A DNA stretch of 64,000 nt. Source: Clostridiales bacterium. GTDB taxonomy: Bacteria; Bacillota; Clostridia; Christensenellales; Aristaeellaceae. This document shows positions 34,272-42,283 of the stretch, piece by piece (positions within the stretch are counted from its first letter, which is position 1; each line of letters opens with the position of its first letter). Under the pieces are notes generated by a model. That model worked only from the letters and a program-made list of their open reading frames with translations. It was not told the origin of the DNA and searched no databases. Both the position numbers and the translations under genes were made by a program. The stretch covers positions 1-64,000 of the forward strand of contig DUQF01000022.1 in the NCBI GenBank assembly GCA_012837965.1. The letters are read 5' to 3'.

Positions 34272-34961
34272 CTATCGGATGCTGTGAAGAGAATCAAGAT
34301 TAACCAAAACTAACTGAAAATTTTTCTTCCAATCCCTGCGCCGCTTCCACTGGCCTATATGAAGGCGCAGTTGATTCATGGCGTCTCCCCCGAAAAAAAG
34401 AGCGATGCCGATAAGGCTCATGATAATCGCCACCTTGTGCGGCAAGGGAAATAAAATGAGGTTTCTTAAAAGGAGCAGCAGCTCAAATACGGCCAACCAC
34501 TTCATTTTAACCGGCAGCATGAAAAACAGCATCAACTGCATATCAGGGTACAAAATCGCGTACACCAGCATCACCGAGAGGTTGATATAGTCGTTAACCG
34601 TTGAGCTTACCAAAAAGCCGCCTACGATTGCCAGTATAACCTGCGCCAAATAGAACCAAAAAAAGCGCCGTGCGCCCAACCGTTGTTCTATCCCAGTTCC
34701 CAGCATGTAGTAAAGGTATAAAAACAGGAGCGCGGAAAAGGGTGACGACATGGGCGGAACAACAACAAAAGTTAGCAGCCGCCAAATCTGTCCCTTGAAA
34801 ATAAGCGCCCTGTCAAATGATAAAAAGGCGACCAAGGGAATGGAAAATAAAAACATCTGCAACAAATAAAGCCCTGCCATCGTAAACACGATATAGCGGT
34901 AAAAAGGCTGAATATTCAGACGCCTCAGGCGATTCCATAATTGATTCCATAGTTGATTCAT
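34272..34961 (-). CDS. Rhomboid/Derlin-like membrane protein lacking the catalytic motif
   Basis: 229 residues from ATG at 34961 behind GGAGG. Six membrane helices are visible. The fold cues are FKGQIWRLLTFVVVPP after helix 1 and YYMLGTGIEQRLGARRFFWF in the following loop, both typical of rhomboids and Der1-like proteins. The protease GxSG motif on helix 4 is absent (YINLSVMLVYAIL instead). It is therefore probably a pseudoprotease. Its N-terminus has a short repeat (NQLWNQLWNRL). Function unknown. Confidence 0.75.
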   Translation of the reverse strand: MNQLWNQLWNRLRRLNIQPFYRYIVFTMAGLYLLQMFLFSIPLVAFLSFDRALIFKGQIWRLLTFVVVPPMSSPFSALLFLYLYYMLGTGIEQRLGARRFFWFYLAQVILAIVGGFLVSSTVNDYINLSVMLVYAILYPDMQLMLFFMLPVKMKWLAVFELLLLLRNLILFPLPHKVAIIMSLIGIALFFGGDAMNQLRLHIGQWKRRRDWKKNFQLVLVNLDSLHSIR

Positions 34962-35115
34962 TACATCTACCTCCGCTACGCAATTATACCACAAATAACC
35001 CTGCTAACGAAACAAATGCATGAGGGCGATATTGTTAGACTCTTGCTAAGAACCCTGAGAATGTTTGGATTAAAGAACACAATCGCCGTATCAATTATAG
35101 TCTGTGTCATAAAGA

Positions 35116-35142
35116 AGCAGAGCCAAATTCATCTCTGCTTTT
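35116..35142 (-). terminator. Hairpin after the AGE epimerase gene
   Basis: AGCAGAG (35116-35122) pairs with CTCTGCT (35133-35139). On the minus strand CTTCTTT follows. It may end the CofE-GntR-AGE operon; on the plus strand it has TTTTATTG after it. Confidence 0.5.
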
Positions 35143-35183
35143 ATTGTTTGAAATAGAAAGCGGTTTTTGTTTGCCTCTCTTTC

Positions 35184-36389
35184 TTACCCCTGAGCTTTGA
35201 TTTGGTCAATCACTTCATCCACTGCCATGAGCATACGAGGCAGGTGGAAGGGACCCTTGAAAGTGGAGCCTTTACAAGGGGGCTGGGTAGGCTTGCCGTC
35301 ACGGCGCAGGTAACCGTACCACTCGCCGTATTCGGGGTCGGAAAAAACTTGCTGGCAGTAATCCAAGGTCTTTTTGAACCAATCTAAGTACACTTGGTCT
35401 TTGGTGTCCCGATAGGCCATAATGGCTGCGATGAGAATTTCGTTATGGGGCCACCAAAGCTTCATGTCGTGTTCATAGGCCTCCGGGGGCTTGCCCAGGC
35501 AATCGATAAAGTAGAGCAGGCCACCGTATTCGTTATCCCATCCGGCGTTGATGGCATCCAAGAAAATGCCTTCGGATTCTTTATAAAGCTTTTTGTCACC
35601 CGTGCGGTTAGCCTCGTCCATCAGGAACCAGGCACACTCGATATCGTGGCCGGGATTAACGATGCGGCCTTCAGTAACATCGCTCAAAAACTCGCCGTTC
35701 AGGCCGACGTTTTCCAAGGTGCACTTCATATCCTTCTTGCGGTGGTAGGCAAAAATATCGTGCACACACTGCTTGGAGCGCTTGTTATATAATTCCTCAC
35801 GCTCAGGGTCGGCCTTGCGCATCACGGCGGTGAGGTTCAGGTAAATCATCGGTCCGCCAAGCCCCCGCAATTGGCGAGTTTCGGGGATGGTTTTGGGGCC
35901 CAGGCCCGTGGGGTCGTCGATGATGCCACGGTTCAAATCCCAAATTAAATCATAGGCGGAACGGGCACGCTTTAAGTTTTCAGGATTTTGGGTGAGGATG
36001 TAATATTCAGCGTTGGCCATGGCATAAAAGCCCTCGGAAAAGTTGTAGCGGCGCTGGCGCAGGGGCTTGCCATCCTCGGTGACGGTAAAGTACATGCGGT
36101 TGCCGGCTTCATGGTTGACACAATGTTTTTCCATGAAATCAAGGCAGCTTTCGGCTACTTCCCGCCATTCAGCCCTTTCGCCATACTGGTTGCACAGGCG
36201 GGAAAAAGTCCAAGCGGCGCGGCCCTGCATCCACACGCTTTTGTCGGTGGAAAATACCTGGCCTTTGCGGTCAAGGCAGGTGTACATGCCGCCGTGCCTC
36301 CTATCAAAACCGTTGTTGACCCAAAAATCGACACAGCGTTTTAATTCTTCTTTGACCCACTGCTTTGTGGCCTGTAAATAACTGTTCAT
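35184..36389 (-). CDS. AGE family epimerase (N-acylglucosamine 2-epimerase type)
   Basis: 401 residues from ATG at 36389 behind GGGAGGAAAG. It is an (alpha/alpha)6-barrel protein. The two active-site His segments are PGHDIECAWFL (about 245-255) and WWPHNEILIA (about 313-322), and RYNFSEGFYAMANAEYY (about 116-132) lines the pocket. Such enzymes interconvert sugars at C2 (GlcNAc/ManNAc, cellobiose, mannose/fructose types). The sequence cannot decide the substrate, but the lengths and motifs favour the acylglucosamine type. It follows the GntR gene by 13 bases. Confidence 0.85.
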   Translation of the reverse strand: MNSYLQATKQWVKEELKRCVDFWVNNGFDRRHGGMYTCLDRKGQVFSTDKSVWMQGRAAWTFSRLCNQYGERAEWREVAESCLDFMEKHCVNHEAGNRMYFTVTEDGKPLRQRRYNFSEGFYAMANAEYYILTQNPENLKRARSAYDLIWDLNRGIIDDPTGLGPKTIPETRQLRGLGGPMIYLNLTAVMRKADPEREELYNKRSKQCVHDIFAYHRKKDMKCTLENVGLNGEFLSDVTEGRIVNPGHDIECAWFLMDEANRTGDKKLYKESEGIFLDAINAGWDNEYGGLLYFIDCLGKPPEAYEHDMKLWWPHNEILIAAIMAYRDTKDQVYLDWFKKTLDYCQQVFSDPEYGEWYGYLRRDGKPTQPPCKGSTFKGPFHLPRMLMAVDEVIDQIKAQG

Positions 36390-36402
36390 GCTTTCCTCCC
36401 GA

Positions 36403-37092
36403 TTAGAGCTCATCTTCAAAGGTCATGCCGGGAGCATACTTGCCCGTGGAAAAGTGCAGCAGCATGGCGGCGACAAAGGCTTCCTCGTTGCCGGCTTCCA
36501 GCGCCCTGACGATATTCTCGTGCTTGGGAATGGTGCTGGCAATGTGCTGGTGTTTTTCTTCGACCCGGAAATTTTCATCTACCGCCCAAATGGCGGACAG
36601 CAAGGATAAAAGGGCGGTGTTTTCAATGCGGGAAAACAACAGCATATGAAAATCCCTGTCTTCTTGGTGGAAAAAACCCTCAGTCTCGTATTTTTGCTCG
36701 ATGGAGATCATAATTTGGCGAAGCTTAATAATATCTTCCTCCTGTAAGGTGCGGAAGGCCTCATACATGTATCCAAGCTCTAACTTTTTGCGAATATCAA
36801 GCATGTTGCTGATAACGTTTTCATTTTCCTGGGCATCGGCAAAGATGACGTTTTGGAAAACAAAATCCAAGTTGAAAGACAACAGCACCGTGCCACGGCC
36901 GGCCTGCGCCGACACCATGCCCATGAGCTCCATGGCCTTAATGGCTTCCCGCAAAACGTTTCGGCTAACGCCCAGCATATCGCAAAGCGTCTGCTCGGTG
37001 GGCAGTAAATCGCCGGGTTTTAAATCGTTTTGCAGGATATAGGTACGCACGCCCCGAAAAGCCTGCTCGTATAATTTTTCTTTGACTTGCAT
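36403..37092 (-). CDS. GntR family regulator, FadR-type
   Basis: 229 residues from ATG at 37092 behind GGAGATATT. The N-terminal winged helix (about 5-70) includes LKPGDLLPTEQTLCDMLGVS and RNVLREAIKAMELMGMV. A helical FCD effector domain follows (about 85-215) with the metal-ligand pattern (D-x-x-x-H in DRDFHMLLF, and H in KHENIV and LLHF). FCD domains bind sugar acids, carboxylates or acyl-CoA. It probably controls its own operon with the CofE-like and AGE genes. Confidence 0.9.
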   Translation of the reverse strand: MQVKEKLYEQAFRGVRTYILQNDLKPGDLLPTEQTLCDMLGVSRNVLREAIKAMELMGMVSAQAGRGTVLLSFNLDFVFQNVIFADAQENENVISNMLDIRKKLELGYMYEAFRTLQEEDIIKLRQIMISIEQKYETEGFFHQEDRDFHMLLFSRIENTALLSLLSAIWAVDENFRVEEKHQHIASTIPKHENIVRALEAGNEEAFVAAMLLHFSTGKYAPGMTFEDEL

Positions 37093-37111
37093 AATATCTC
37101 CTTCCACAGGC

Positions 37112-37843
37112 TTAAAGCGGCCTGATTAGAATAAGGGGTGTCAGCTCGGCTCCCTGACCGGAGGGATTGTCTCGCATGGCTTCCTGAATTTGCGTTTCCG
37201 TCAACGGACAATCGGTTGACACGTCGAGGATGTTGCGGTCAAAATCGTTGGCATCCATTAAAACGGTGGGAATGCCGGTTTTTTGGAAAATTTCATCGCA
37301 AAGCTCCTTGGCGTTTGGGGGGTTGACCAGCGCCATGTTTTTGTAAATATCAAAGTCGCTTCGTTCGTAAAAACCATCGATGCCGGCAATGCCCTTGCCA
37401 CAGATCTTGTAAAACAAGCCTTTAATACCAAAGGGGCGAGTAATAGCTGAAACAAAGGCCGCGAACAGTACCCTGGGCAAGCCGCACACATTGATAACCA
37501 ATTGCAGCTTATAGGGCTCATGCATGCCGATGCCCGTTGAGTTGCTGGTGGCAAACCGCCACATGAGGTTAGCGAAAAAGCCCGGCTTGATATCATCCCT
37601 GGTGTGGACATTTTTGGTGGTCATGGCCATAACCTTGGCGCCAAAAGAAAGCACGTCGCCCGGCCGATATAGGGGGGACACATAGCGTTTGACTAACTCT
37701 ACATGGCTTTCCCCCACCTGCACAAAATGGGTTTTGACGGCATAACGCTGGTAACGCTTGCCGTCCGAGCCTTCTTGGATACCCTTATCGAAATAAGTGA
37801 TTCCACCTGTTTCTTTTTGGATGCTATTGTCGTTTTCGTTCAT
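37112..37843 (-). CDS. CofE-like (F420-0:gamma-glutamyl ligase domain) protein
   Basis: 243 residues from ATG at 37843 behind AAGGAG. It matches the F420_ligase domain: VKRYVSPLYRPGDVLSFGAK near residue 50, then long stretches such as CGKGIAGIDGFYERSDFDIY and the LMDANDFDRNILD region. CofE adds glutamates to coenzyme F420 in archaea and actinobacteria. No other F420 gene is visible and Clostridia generally lack F420, so this homologue probably ligates an amino acid to something else. It is the first gene of the operon with GntR and AGE epimerase. Confidence 0.75.
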   Translation of the reverse strand: MNENDNSIQKETGGITYFDKGIQEGSDGKRYQRYAVKTHFVQVGESHVELVKRYVSPLYRPGDVLSFGAKVMAMTTKNVHTRDDIKPGFFANLMWRFATSNSTGIGMHEPYKLQLVINVCGLPRVLFAAFVSAITRPFGIKGLFYKICGKGIAGIDGFYERSDFDIYKNMALVNPPNAKELCDEIFQKTGIPTVLMDANDFDRNILDVSTDCPLTETQIQEAMRDNPSGQGAELTPLILIRPL

Positions 37844-37869
37844 GGTACACTCCTTCAATTCCTCCTGAT

Positions 37870-37898
37870 ATTGTACACTTGCTTTGGCAGAAGGTCAA
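37870..37898 (-). promoter_or_regulatory. Promoter of the CofE-like/GntR/AGE operon
   Basis: On the minus strand, TTGACC (37898-37893), 17-base spacer, TACAAT (37875-37870), 26 bases before the start codon. It sits right after the end of the Cys-repeat gene. Confidence 0.75.
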
Positions 37899-37901
37899 AC
37901 A

Positions 37902-39794
37902 TTAATGAGTATAATTATCCCGAATTTGTACAAATTTTGCATCATTTTCAACAAAAGGCAAAAATGAGGGGCGGGTGTTGACTTTTCTATCGCCATCAAA
38001 GACACCCTCAAGGCGCAGGTAACAATAAACGCGTTTTTCCCCAGCCCACTTTTTGAGTGAAATTGGCTTATCCAGCGCATAGCCCCTGTATCTGTAATGG
38101 ATACGCTTGTAGGTAAGTTCATCCAAAGAAGCATAAAAATGCAGCATGCTTTTAAAAAAGACGGTACGATCGTCATAGGGAGCAACCGATACGGTAACGC
38201 TGCCATTTTTGATGGCTATGCGTACATCGGCCACAGCGATACTCGCCTTGTTGCACATGGGCAGGGTAAACTCGCTGTCTTTCGCGGGGTCAAGGGGAAT
38301 CAGTGTATAGTTTTGGTGCGTTGACTCAGGCAGAAGGGACTTGATTTTGATTCCGGCCGGAAAAATCATCTCCGCCATGGATTGCAAAGAAGGAAGGTAG
38401 TTTTCATGCGCCAGCACTTCTCCGCAGACCTTGCAGTTTTTTTGCCTGATGCCCTTGTGGTAGGGACGGGCTTTTTTAATAATCTCCCATTTGCCGGGGC
38501 GGTGCTTTTTTTGCTCAATTTCGGCCTGTTCAACTGCCCCACAGCGCCTGCATGTGCGCTGCTTTTCCCCAGGAAACTGACAGGTTGCGGGGGTGATTAT
38601 TTCCCATCTGTAAAACCAGTGCTTGCGGGCGGGAAGAATCTGTTCTTCCACTAAACCACACCATTGACAGGTATGGGACTTCAAACCCTCCACTCCGCAG
38701 AAAGCTTGGCTGTGTACCATCCACGAAGTGAACTTATGTTCCGGCCCCGGTGTTTCATACTGCCACAGCTTTTGGCACCGGGTGCATTGCTGCCGCCAAA
38801 TACCCTTTTGCTCGCAGGAAACTTTTTGTACCTCTTTCCATTCCGTTAACAGGTGGCCAAGTTTAGGCAAACTTTCTTCTACCGAATGCCCGCACACCGT
38901 GCATATTTTGACCTTTTTGCCTTCCGTTTCGCAAAAGGGCTTTTGAACTTCTTGCCAACCACCATAGGGGTGGGGTTTTTGAGCGATTTCGCGGTAAACA
39001 ACTTGGTTACAGGCGCCGCAAAGACTTTTTTCTTCACCCTCTTTTGTGCAGGTGGCAGGCGTGACAACCGTCCACTCGCCAAGCGTATGCGCTTTGGGCG
39101 GGATGATTTCTTCTTTTATCTCGGGGCAGAAAGAACATTGATATATTTTCTTCCCTTCCGTCAAGCAGTCAGGCTGAACGGTTTGTTTAAGTTCGTATCG
39201 ATGCCCTGTTGCAGCAATGTCTTCGGTAATAATGTCATCGCACACCGAACACTTTTGTCCGCTGACGCCCTTGTCTGTACAGGTCGGATGCTCAATAACA
39301 TACGGGTAGCCATAGCGATGCGCGACTTTTTGCAGGGGCCTGCTTTCGGTTTTGCCGCAGACTTCACAGGTCCTTTGTTCTTCCCCCTCCAAGGCGCAGG
39401 TCGGGTCTCGCTTGGGCAGCCAAGGGCTAAAATCATGCTCCCCTTTAGCAATGTTGCGCCAATTTTCGTGTCCGCAGGTTTTACAGACCCGCTTTTCCTT
39501 GCGTTCCTTGGTACAGTCATTGTCGGCAGGCGGCGTATAGTCACCGTAGGTATGTCCAGTAGCCGGAATAGTATCGGTTGTCAGCACATAACTGCAAGTT
39601 GAGCAAACGATACGAGATAATCCATCTTGCGTGCAAGTAGGTTTATTAACAATTTCCAAAACATAGGCGTGTGTATGCCCCTCTGCCCGTCCTATGAGCA
39701 AAAGAAAAGCAAGCAAAGCTGCTAAGGTCGCAATGAATATCCGCTTTATAATACGGAATATGCAAGACCTTTGCTTTTTTGCTTGCTGCTTCAT
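37902..39794 (-). CDS. Exported protein with eleven cysteine repeats
   Basis: 630 residues. A basic N-terminus and hydrophobic helix (about 13-36) act as signal or anchor. From about 39 to 485 there are eleven repeats of roughly 38-40 residues of the form ATCT-x-G-x6-C-x2-CG-x5-IPA-x-GH; examples are CKTCG, CEVCG, CTVCG and CRRCG. Repeats of this kind are common in Gram-positive surface proteins and have no proven role. The C-terminal 140 residues are a separate basic domain with no recognised family. There is no LPXTG signal. It is the last gene of the rnc-smc-ftsY cluster, 18 bases after the coiled-coil gene. Confidence 0.75.
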   Translation of the reverse strand: MKQQAKKQRSCIFRIIKRIFIATLAALLAFLLLIGRAEGHTHAYVLEIVNKPTCTQDGLSRIVCSTCSYVLTTDTIPATGHTYGDYTPPADNDCTKERKEKRVCKTCGHENWRNIAKGEHDFSPWLPKRDPTCALEGEEQRTCEVCGKTESRPLQKVAHRYGYPYVIEHPTCTDKGVSGQKCSVCDDIITEDIAATGHRYELKQTVQPDCLTEGKKIYQCSFCPEIKEEIIPPKAHTLGEWTVVTPATCTKEGEEKSLCGACNQVVYREIAQKPHPYGGWQEVQKPFCETEGKKVKICTVCGHSVEESLPKLGHLLTEWKEVQKVSCEQKGIWRQQCTRCQKLWQYETPGPEHKFTSWMVHSQAFCGVEGLKSHTCQWCGLVEEQILPARKHWFYRWEIITPATCQFPGEKQRTCRRCGAVEQAEIEQKKHRPGKWEIIKKARPYHKGIRQKNCKVCGEVLAHENYLPSLQSMAEMIFPAGIKIKSLLPESTHQNYTLIPLDPAKDSEFTLPMCNKASIAVADVRIAIKNGSVTVSVAPYDDRTVFFKSMLHFYASLDELTYKRIHYRYRGYALDKPISLKKWAGEKRVYCYLRLEGVFDGDRKVNTRPSFLPFVENDAKFVQIRDNYTH

Positions 39795-39812
39795 AGCACA
39801 AAAGTTTTATTG

Positions 39813-40490
39813 TTAATCGTTAGGCATGGATGCCTGCTGAATCCTCTGGTACAGGCTGCGTACCCCTTCGGTGTGCTGGGTCATGGCATAGGAGACTGAT
39901 TCAAGCTCGGCCAGCAGCTCTTCACGGGACCTTGTCCACATGGCGGCCGCGCGCTGGCGGGCGTTTTCCATCATCATGGTCGACTGCTTTTCGGCCTCTT
40001 TCGTGATTTCCGACTGGCTCACAAGTTGGGCAGCCCGGCCTTGGGCATCCTGCAAGATCTGCTGCGAGCGCACCTGCGCATCGGTCAATACAGCCTTGGC
40101 CTGCTCCTGCGCCTGGGAAATGGTGGTGTTGTAATAATCGTTTGCCTGCTCCCTCGTTTGCACGGCAAAGGCGCTGGCCTCGCTTTTGACGCGGCTTGCC
40201 TCTGAATTGGCCTTATTCATGGTTTCATTGGCGTAGGTTTCCGCCTGAGAGCGCCTGTTTTCGGCATCCTCGGCCGCTTCTTCAATGATGCTTTTTTCAT
40301 TGGCCAAGAGGTTGTTTGCCTGGGTGATGGCAGGGTCTTGCAGGCGGTTGAGTTCCTCTGCCATATTGCGCAAATCGCCAATGTTGATGGTCAAGCGCCC
40401 GCCAAAGCCCTTGTTCAGGGCAGTTGTGAGAACCGACCGCATCGCGTCAAGGGTGTTTTTGAAGGTTTCAATGTCGTTATTTGTTGTCAT
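39813..40490 (-). CDS. Coiled-coil protein of unknown function
   Basis: 225 residues. A short N-terminal region (about 1-50, SVLTTALNKGFGGRLTINIG) precedes a continuous Ala/Glu/Gln/Ser-rich coiled coil (about 60-205), similar in composition to DivIVA tails or ATP synthase b-type stalks, but without the DivIVA N-terminal membrane-binding signature. No transmembrane helix. It overlaps the coaD stop by 4 bases (ATGA), so translation is coupled. It could be a structural or division-related protein; this is a guess from composition. Confidence 0.6.
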   Translation of the reverse strand: MTTNNDIETFKNTLDAMRSVLTTALNKGFGGRLTINIGDLRNMAEELNRLQDPAITQANNLLANEKSIIEEAAEDAENRRSQAETYANETMNKANSEASRVKSEASAFAVQTREQANDYYNTTISQAQEQAKAVLTDAQVRSQQILQDAQGRAAQLVSQSEITKEAEKQSTMMMENARQRAAAMWTRSREELLAELESVSYAMTQHTEGVRSLYQRIQQASMPND

Positions 40491-40978
40491 GTTTCCTTCT
40501 CCTTTCTCATGACCTTTTGGAGCTCCGCTTCCACTTGTTTGGGGACATATTCGCCAAGGGGACCGCCATACCTTGCCAGTTCCTTGACAATTCTAGAGGA
40601 AATGTGCGTATATTCGGCTCTTGCCGGAAGAAAAATGGTTTCAATACCGCTTAAAAGACGGTTAATATTGGCCATTTCCACTTCTTGCTGGTAGTCGGTC
40701 AAATTGCGCACGCCTTTGACAATGATATTGGCTCCGACTTCACCGGCCGCGTCGACCAAAAGGCCGTCAAAGGCAATCACATGCACGTTGAGACAGGAAG
40801 CGCACAGGTCTTTTATCATCCGCATTCGATGCCCCATGGAAAACATGGGCTTTTTCGCGACATTATGAAGCACGGCAACAAAAACCTCGTCAAACAGCTC
40901 GCTGGATCTTTTGATAATATCCAGATGACCCAAGGTGACCGGGTCAAAGCTGCCCGGATAAATTGCTCGGTTGGCCAT
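40487..40978 (-). CDS. coaD: Phosphopantetheine adenylyltransferase
   Basis: 163 residues from ATG at 40978; the frame is longer, but AGGGAAACC lies before this ATG and MANRAIYPGSFDPVTLGHLD is the normal N-terminus. The nucleotidyltransferase HxGH-type motif is TLGHLD, and the ISSRIVKELARYGG segment is the ATP-binding ISSSxxR region. It makes dephospho-CoA from phosphopantetheine and ATP, the penultimate step of CoA synthesis. It overlaps rsmD by 35 bases and the coiled-coil gene by 4. Confidence 0.96.
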   Translation of the reverse strand: MANRAIYPGSFDPVTLGHLDIIKRSSELFDEVFVAVLHNVAKKPMFSMGHRMRMIKDLCASCLNVHVIAFDGLLVDAAGEVGANIIVKGVRNLTDYQQEVEMANINRLLSGIETIFLPARAEYTHISSRIVKELARYGGPLGEYVPKQVEAELQKVMRKEKET

Positions 40979-41528
40979 TGGTTTCCCTTTCATAAATGGT
41001 GAGGGTAGTATCCCGGTAGCTGCGGGTTTTCTTAACAAGAAGACCCTGTATCTGCGGTATTCCCTCTTTTGTAGCGTGTTCTAAAATTAGTATACCATTT
41101 TTATCAAGCAGGCCGCAATCACAAATTGCTTGCAAAATAGGCGCCGGTTTCATGGTATACGGGGGATCAATGAAAACAAGGGTGAAGGTTTTTCCTTCGC
41201 TACCTAACCGTTTGATGTTTAGCTCCCAAGAGCCTTGGAGCGCCCTGGCTTGACTCTGCGCGCCCAATTTTTGAATGTTTTGGTTGATGGCACGAAGGGC
41301 AGCCTTGGCATTGTCGCCAATAACGGCATATTCCGCCCCCCTTGAAAGCGCTTCAAAGGCCAAAGCGCCGCTGCCGCCAAACAAGTCCAGTACCCTTGCG
41401 CCTTCAATATGGCCATAGAGCATGGAAAAAAGCGCTTCCTTAATCCTTCCCGCAGTGGGTCGGGTGTCAATTCCGTCGGGGACAAAAAGCTTTCTCCCCC
41501 GCCACTTTCCTCCGGCAATACGCAACAT
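40944..41528 (-). CDS. rsmD: 16S rRNA (guanine966-N2)-methyltransferase
   Basis: 194 residues. MLRIAGGKWRGRKLFVPDG and RPTAGRIKEALFSML are the usual RsmD start. The SAM-binding loop is VLDLFGGSGALAFEALSRGA (about 47-66), and the catalytic N-methylase motif is FIDPPYTMKP (about 122-131). It methylates G966 near the ribosome P site. The rsmD-coaD pair is common. Its start codon is at the stop of the membrane protein gene. Confidence 0.94.
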   Translation of the reverse strand: MLRIAGGKWRGRKLFVPDGIDTRPTAGRIKEALFSMLYGHIEGARVLDLFGGSGALAFEALSRGAEYAVIGDNAKAALRAINQNIQKLGAQSQARALQGSWELNIKRLGSEGKTFTLVFIDPPYTMKPAPILQAICDCGLLDKNGILILEHATKEGIPQIQGLLVKKTRSYRDTTLTIYERETNGQPSNLSGQL

Positions 41529-42283
41529 CAGCGCCTTTTAGACTCCTTGCGGGCCTTCCTTTTCTTTTTGAGAACGCCTTCCTTGATACCCGCATGCACT
41601 TTTGCCCGTACCTTGGGGCCTTGCATATAGCCAAAACTATACACAGTGGGAATGACGCTGATAACCAGCGGACTTAAGCGCTCCAATATAAGCATTTGAG
41701 AGGGGTCGTTGATGTTAAAAAAGGGTAAGTACGGCATTAGGAGAATGCGTACAGGCACCCGTAAAGCATCGGAAAAATGCGCCTTGGGCACCTGATGGTA
41801 GTAGCTAAGCGCCAAGCGAATATCGGTATCATACACATAACCTTCCAACCAATCGGGCAAAACACCCAAAGTATAGGTTTGTTTTTGAGTGGTCAGAGCA
41901 AAAATATCGGTCAGAAGAAGCAAGGGTATCAAGCCGAAAAAGACGGCCATCCAGCCCTTACCCGGGTGATAGGCCCTGTTCCGACGGTCGATGGAGCTGC
42001 CCCGCTCTTCCTGAGCAAACACGATTTCGCCAAAAGCAACGTCATCCACGCCTGCGCCAAGGCCATCATTGTAGTAGTAGATGGCGACGGCAATAAGGCT
42101 TAGTACATTAAGCGTCTTACCTATAATACCAAGCCCGACAAAAACCTGACCGATTAAAAGAAACACAATGCCAAAGACCACCGTCATTAGCAGTACCTTG
42201 AGGGAACGCTTGAACGTCCGGTCGTCAATGACAGTTCCCTTACAAAAGGGTTTTGTTATAGGGCTTATGCCTGCTTTTTTCAT
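41528..42283 (-). CDS. Hypothetical membrane protein
   Basis: 251 residues, no recognised family. About four hydrophobic segments are visible (about 28-50, 55-70, 110-128, 200-220), with a DDVAFGEIVFAQEERGSSID loop between the second and third and a very basic C-terminal tail (KKKRKARKESKRR). It sits between alr and rsmD and overlaps both by a few bases, so it is translated with them. No function can be proposed from sequence. Confidence 0.65.
   Translation of the reverse strand: MKKAGISPITKPFCKGTVIDDRTFKRSLKVLLMTVVFGIVFLLIGQVFVGLGIIGKTLNVLSLIAVAIYYYNDGLGAGVDDVAFGEIVFAQEERGSSIDRRNRAYHPGKGWMAVFFGLIPLLLLTDIFALTTQKQTYTLGVLPDWLEGYVYDTDIRLALSYYHQVPKAHFSDALRVPVRILLMPYLPFFNINDPSQMLILERLSPLVISVIPTVYSFGYMQGPKVRAKVHAGIKEGVLKKKRKARKESKRR

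Noticed and set aside
38853-39602. 249-codon plus-strand frame inside the Cys-repeat gene
   Set aside because: It is antisense to the repeats, without a ribosome-binding site; the minus-strand product has clear repeats and a signal segment.
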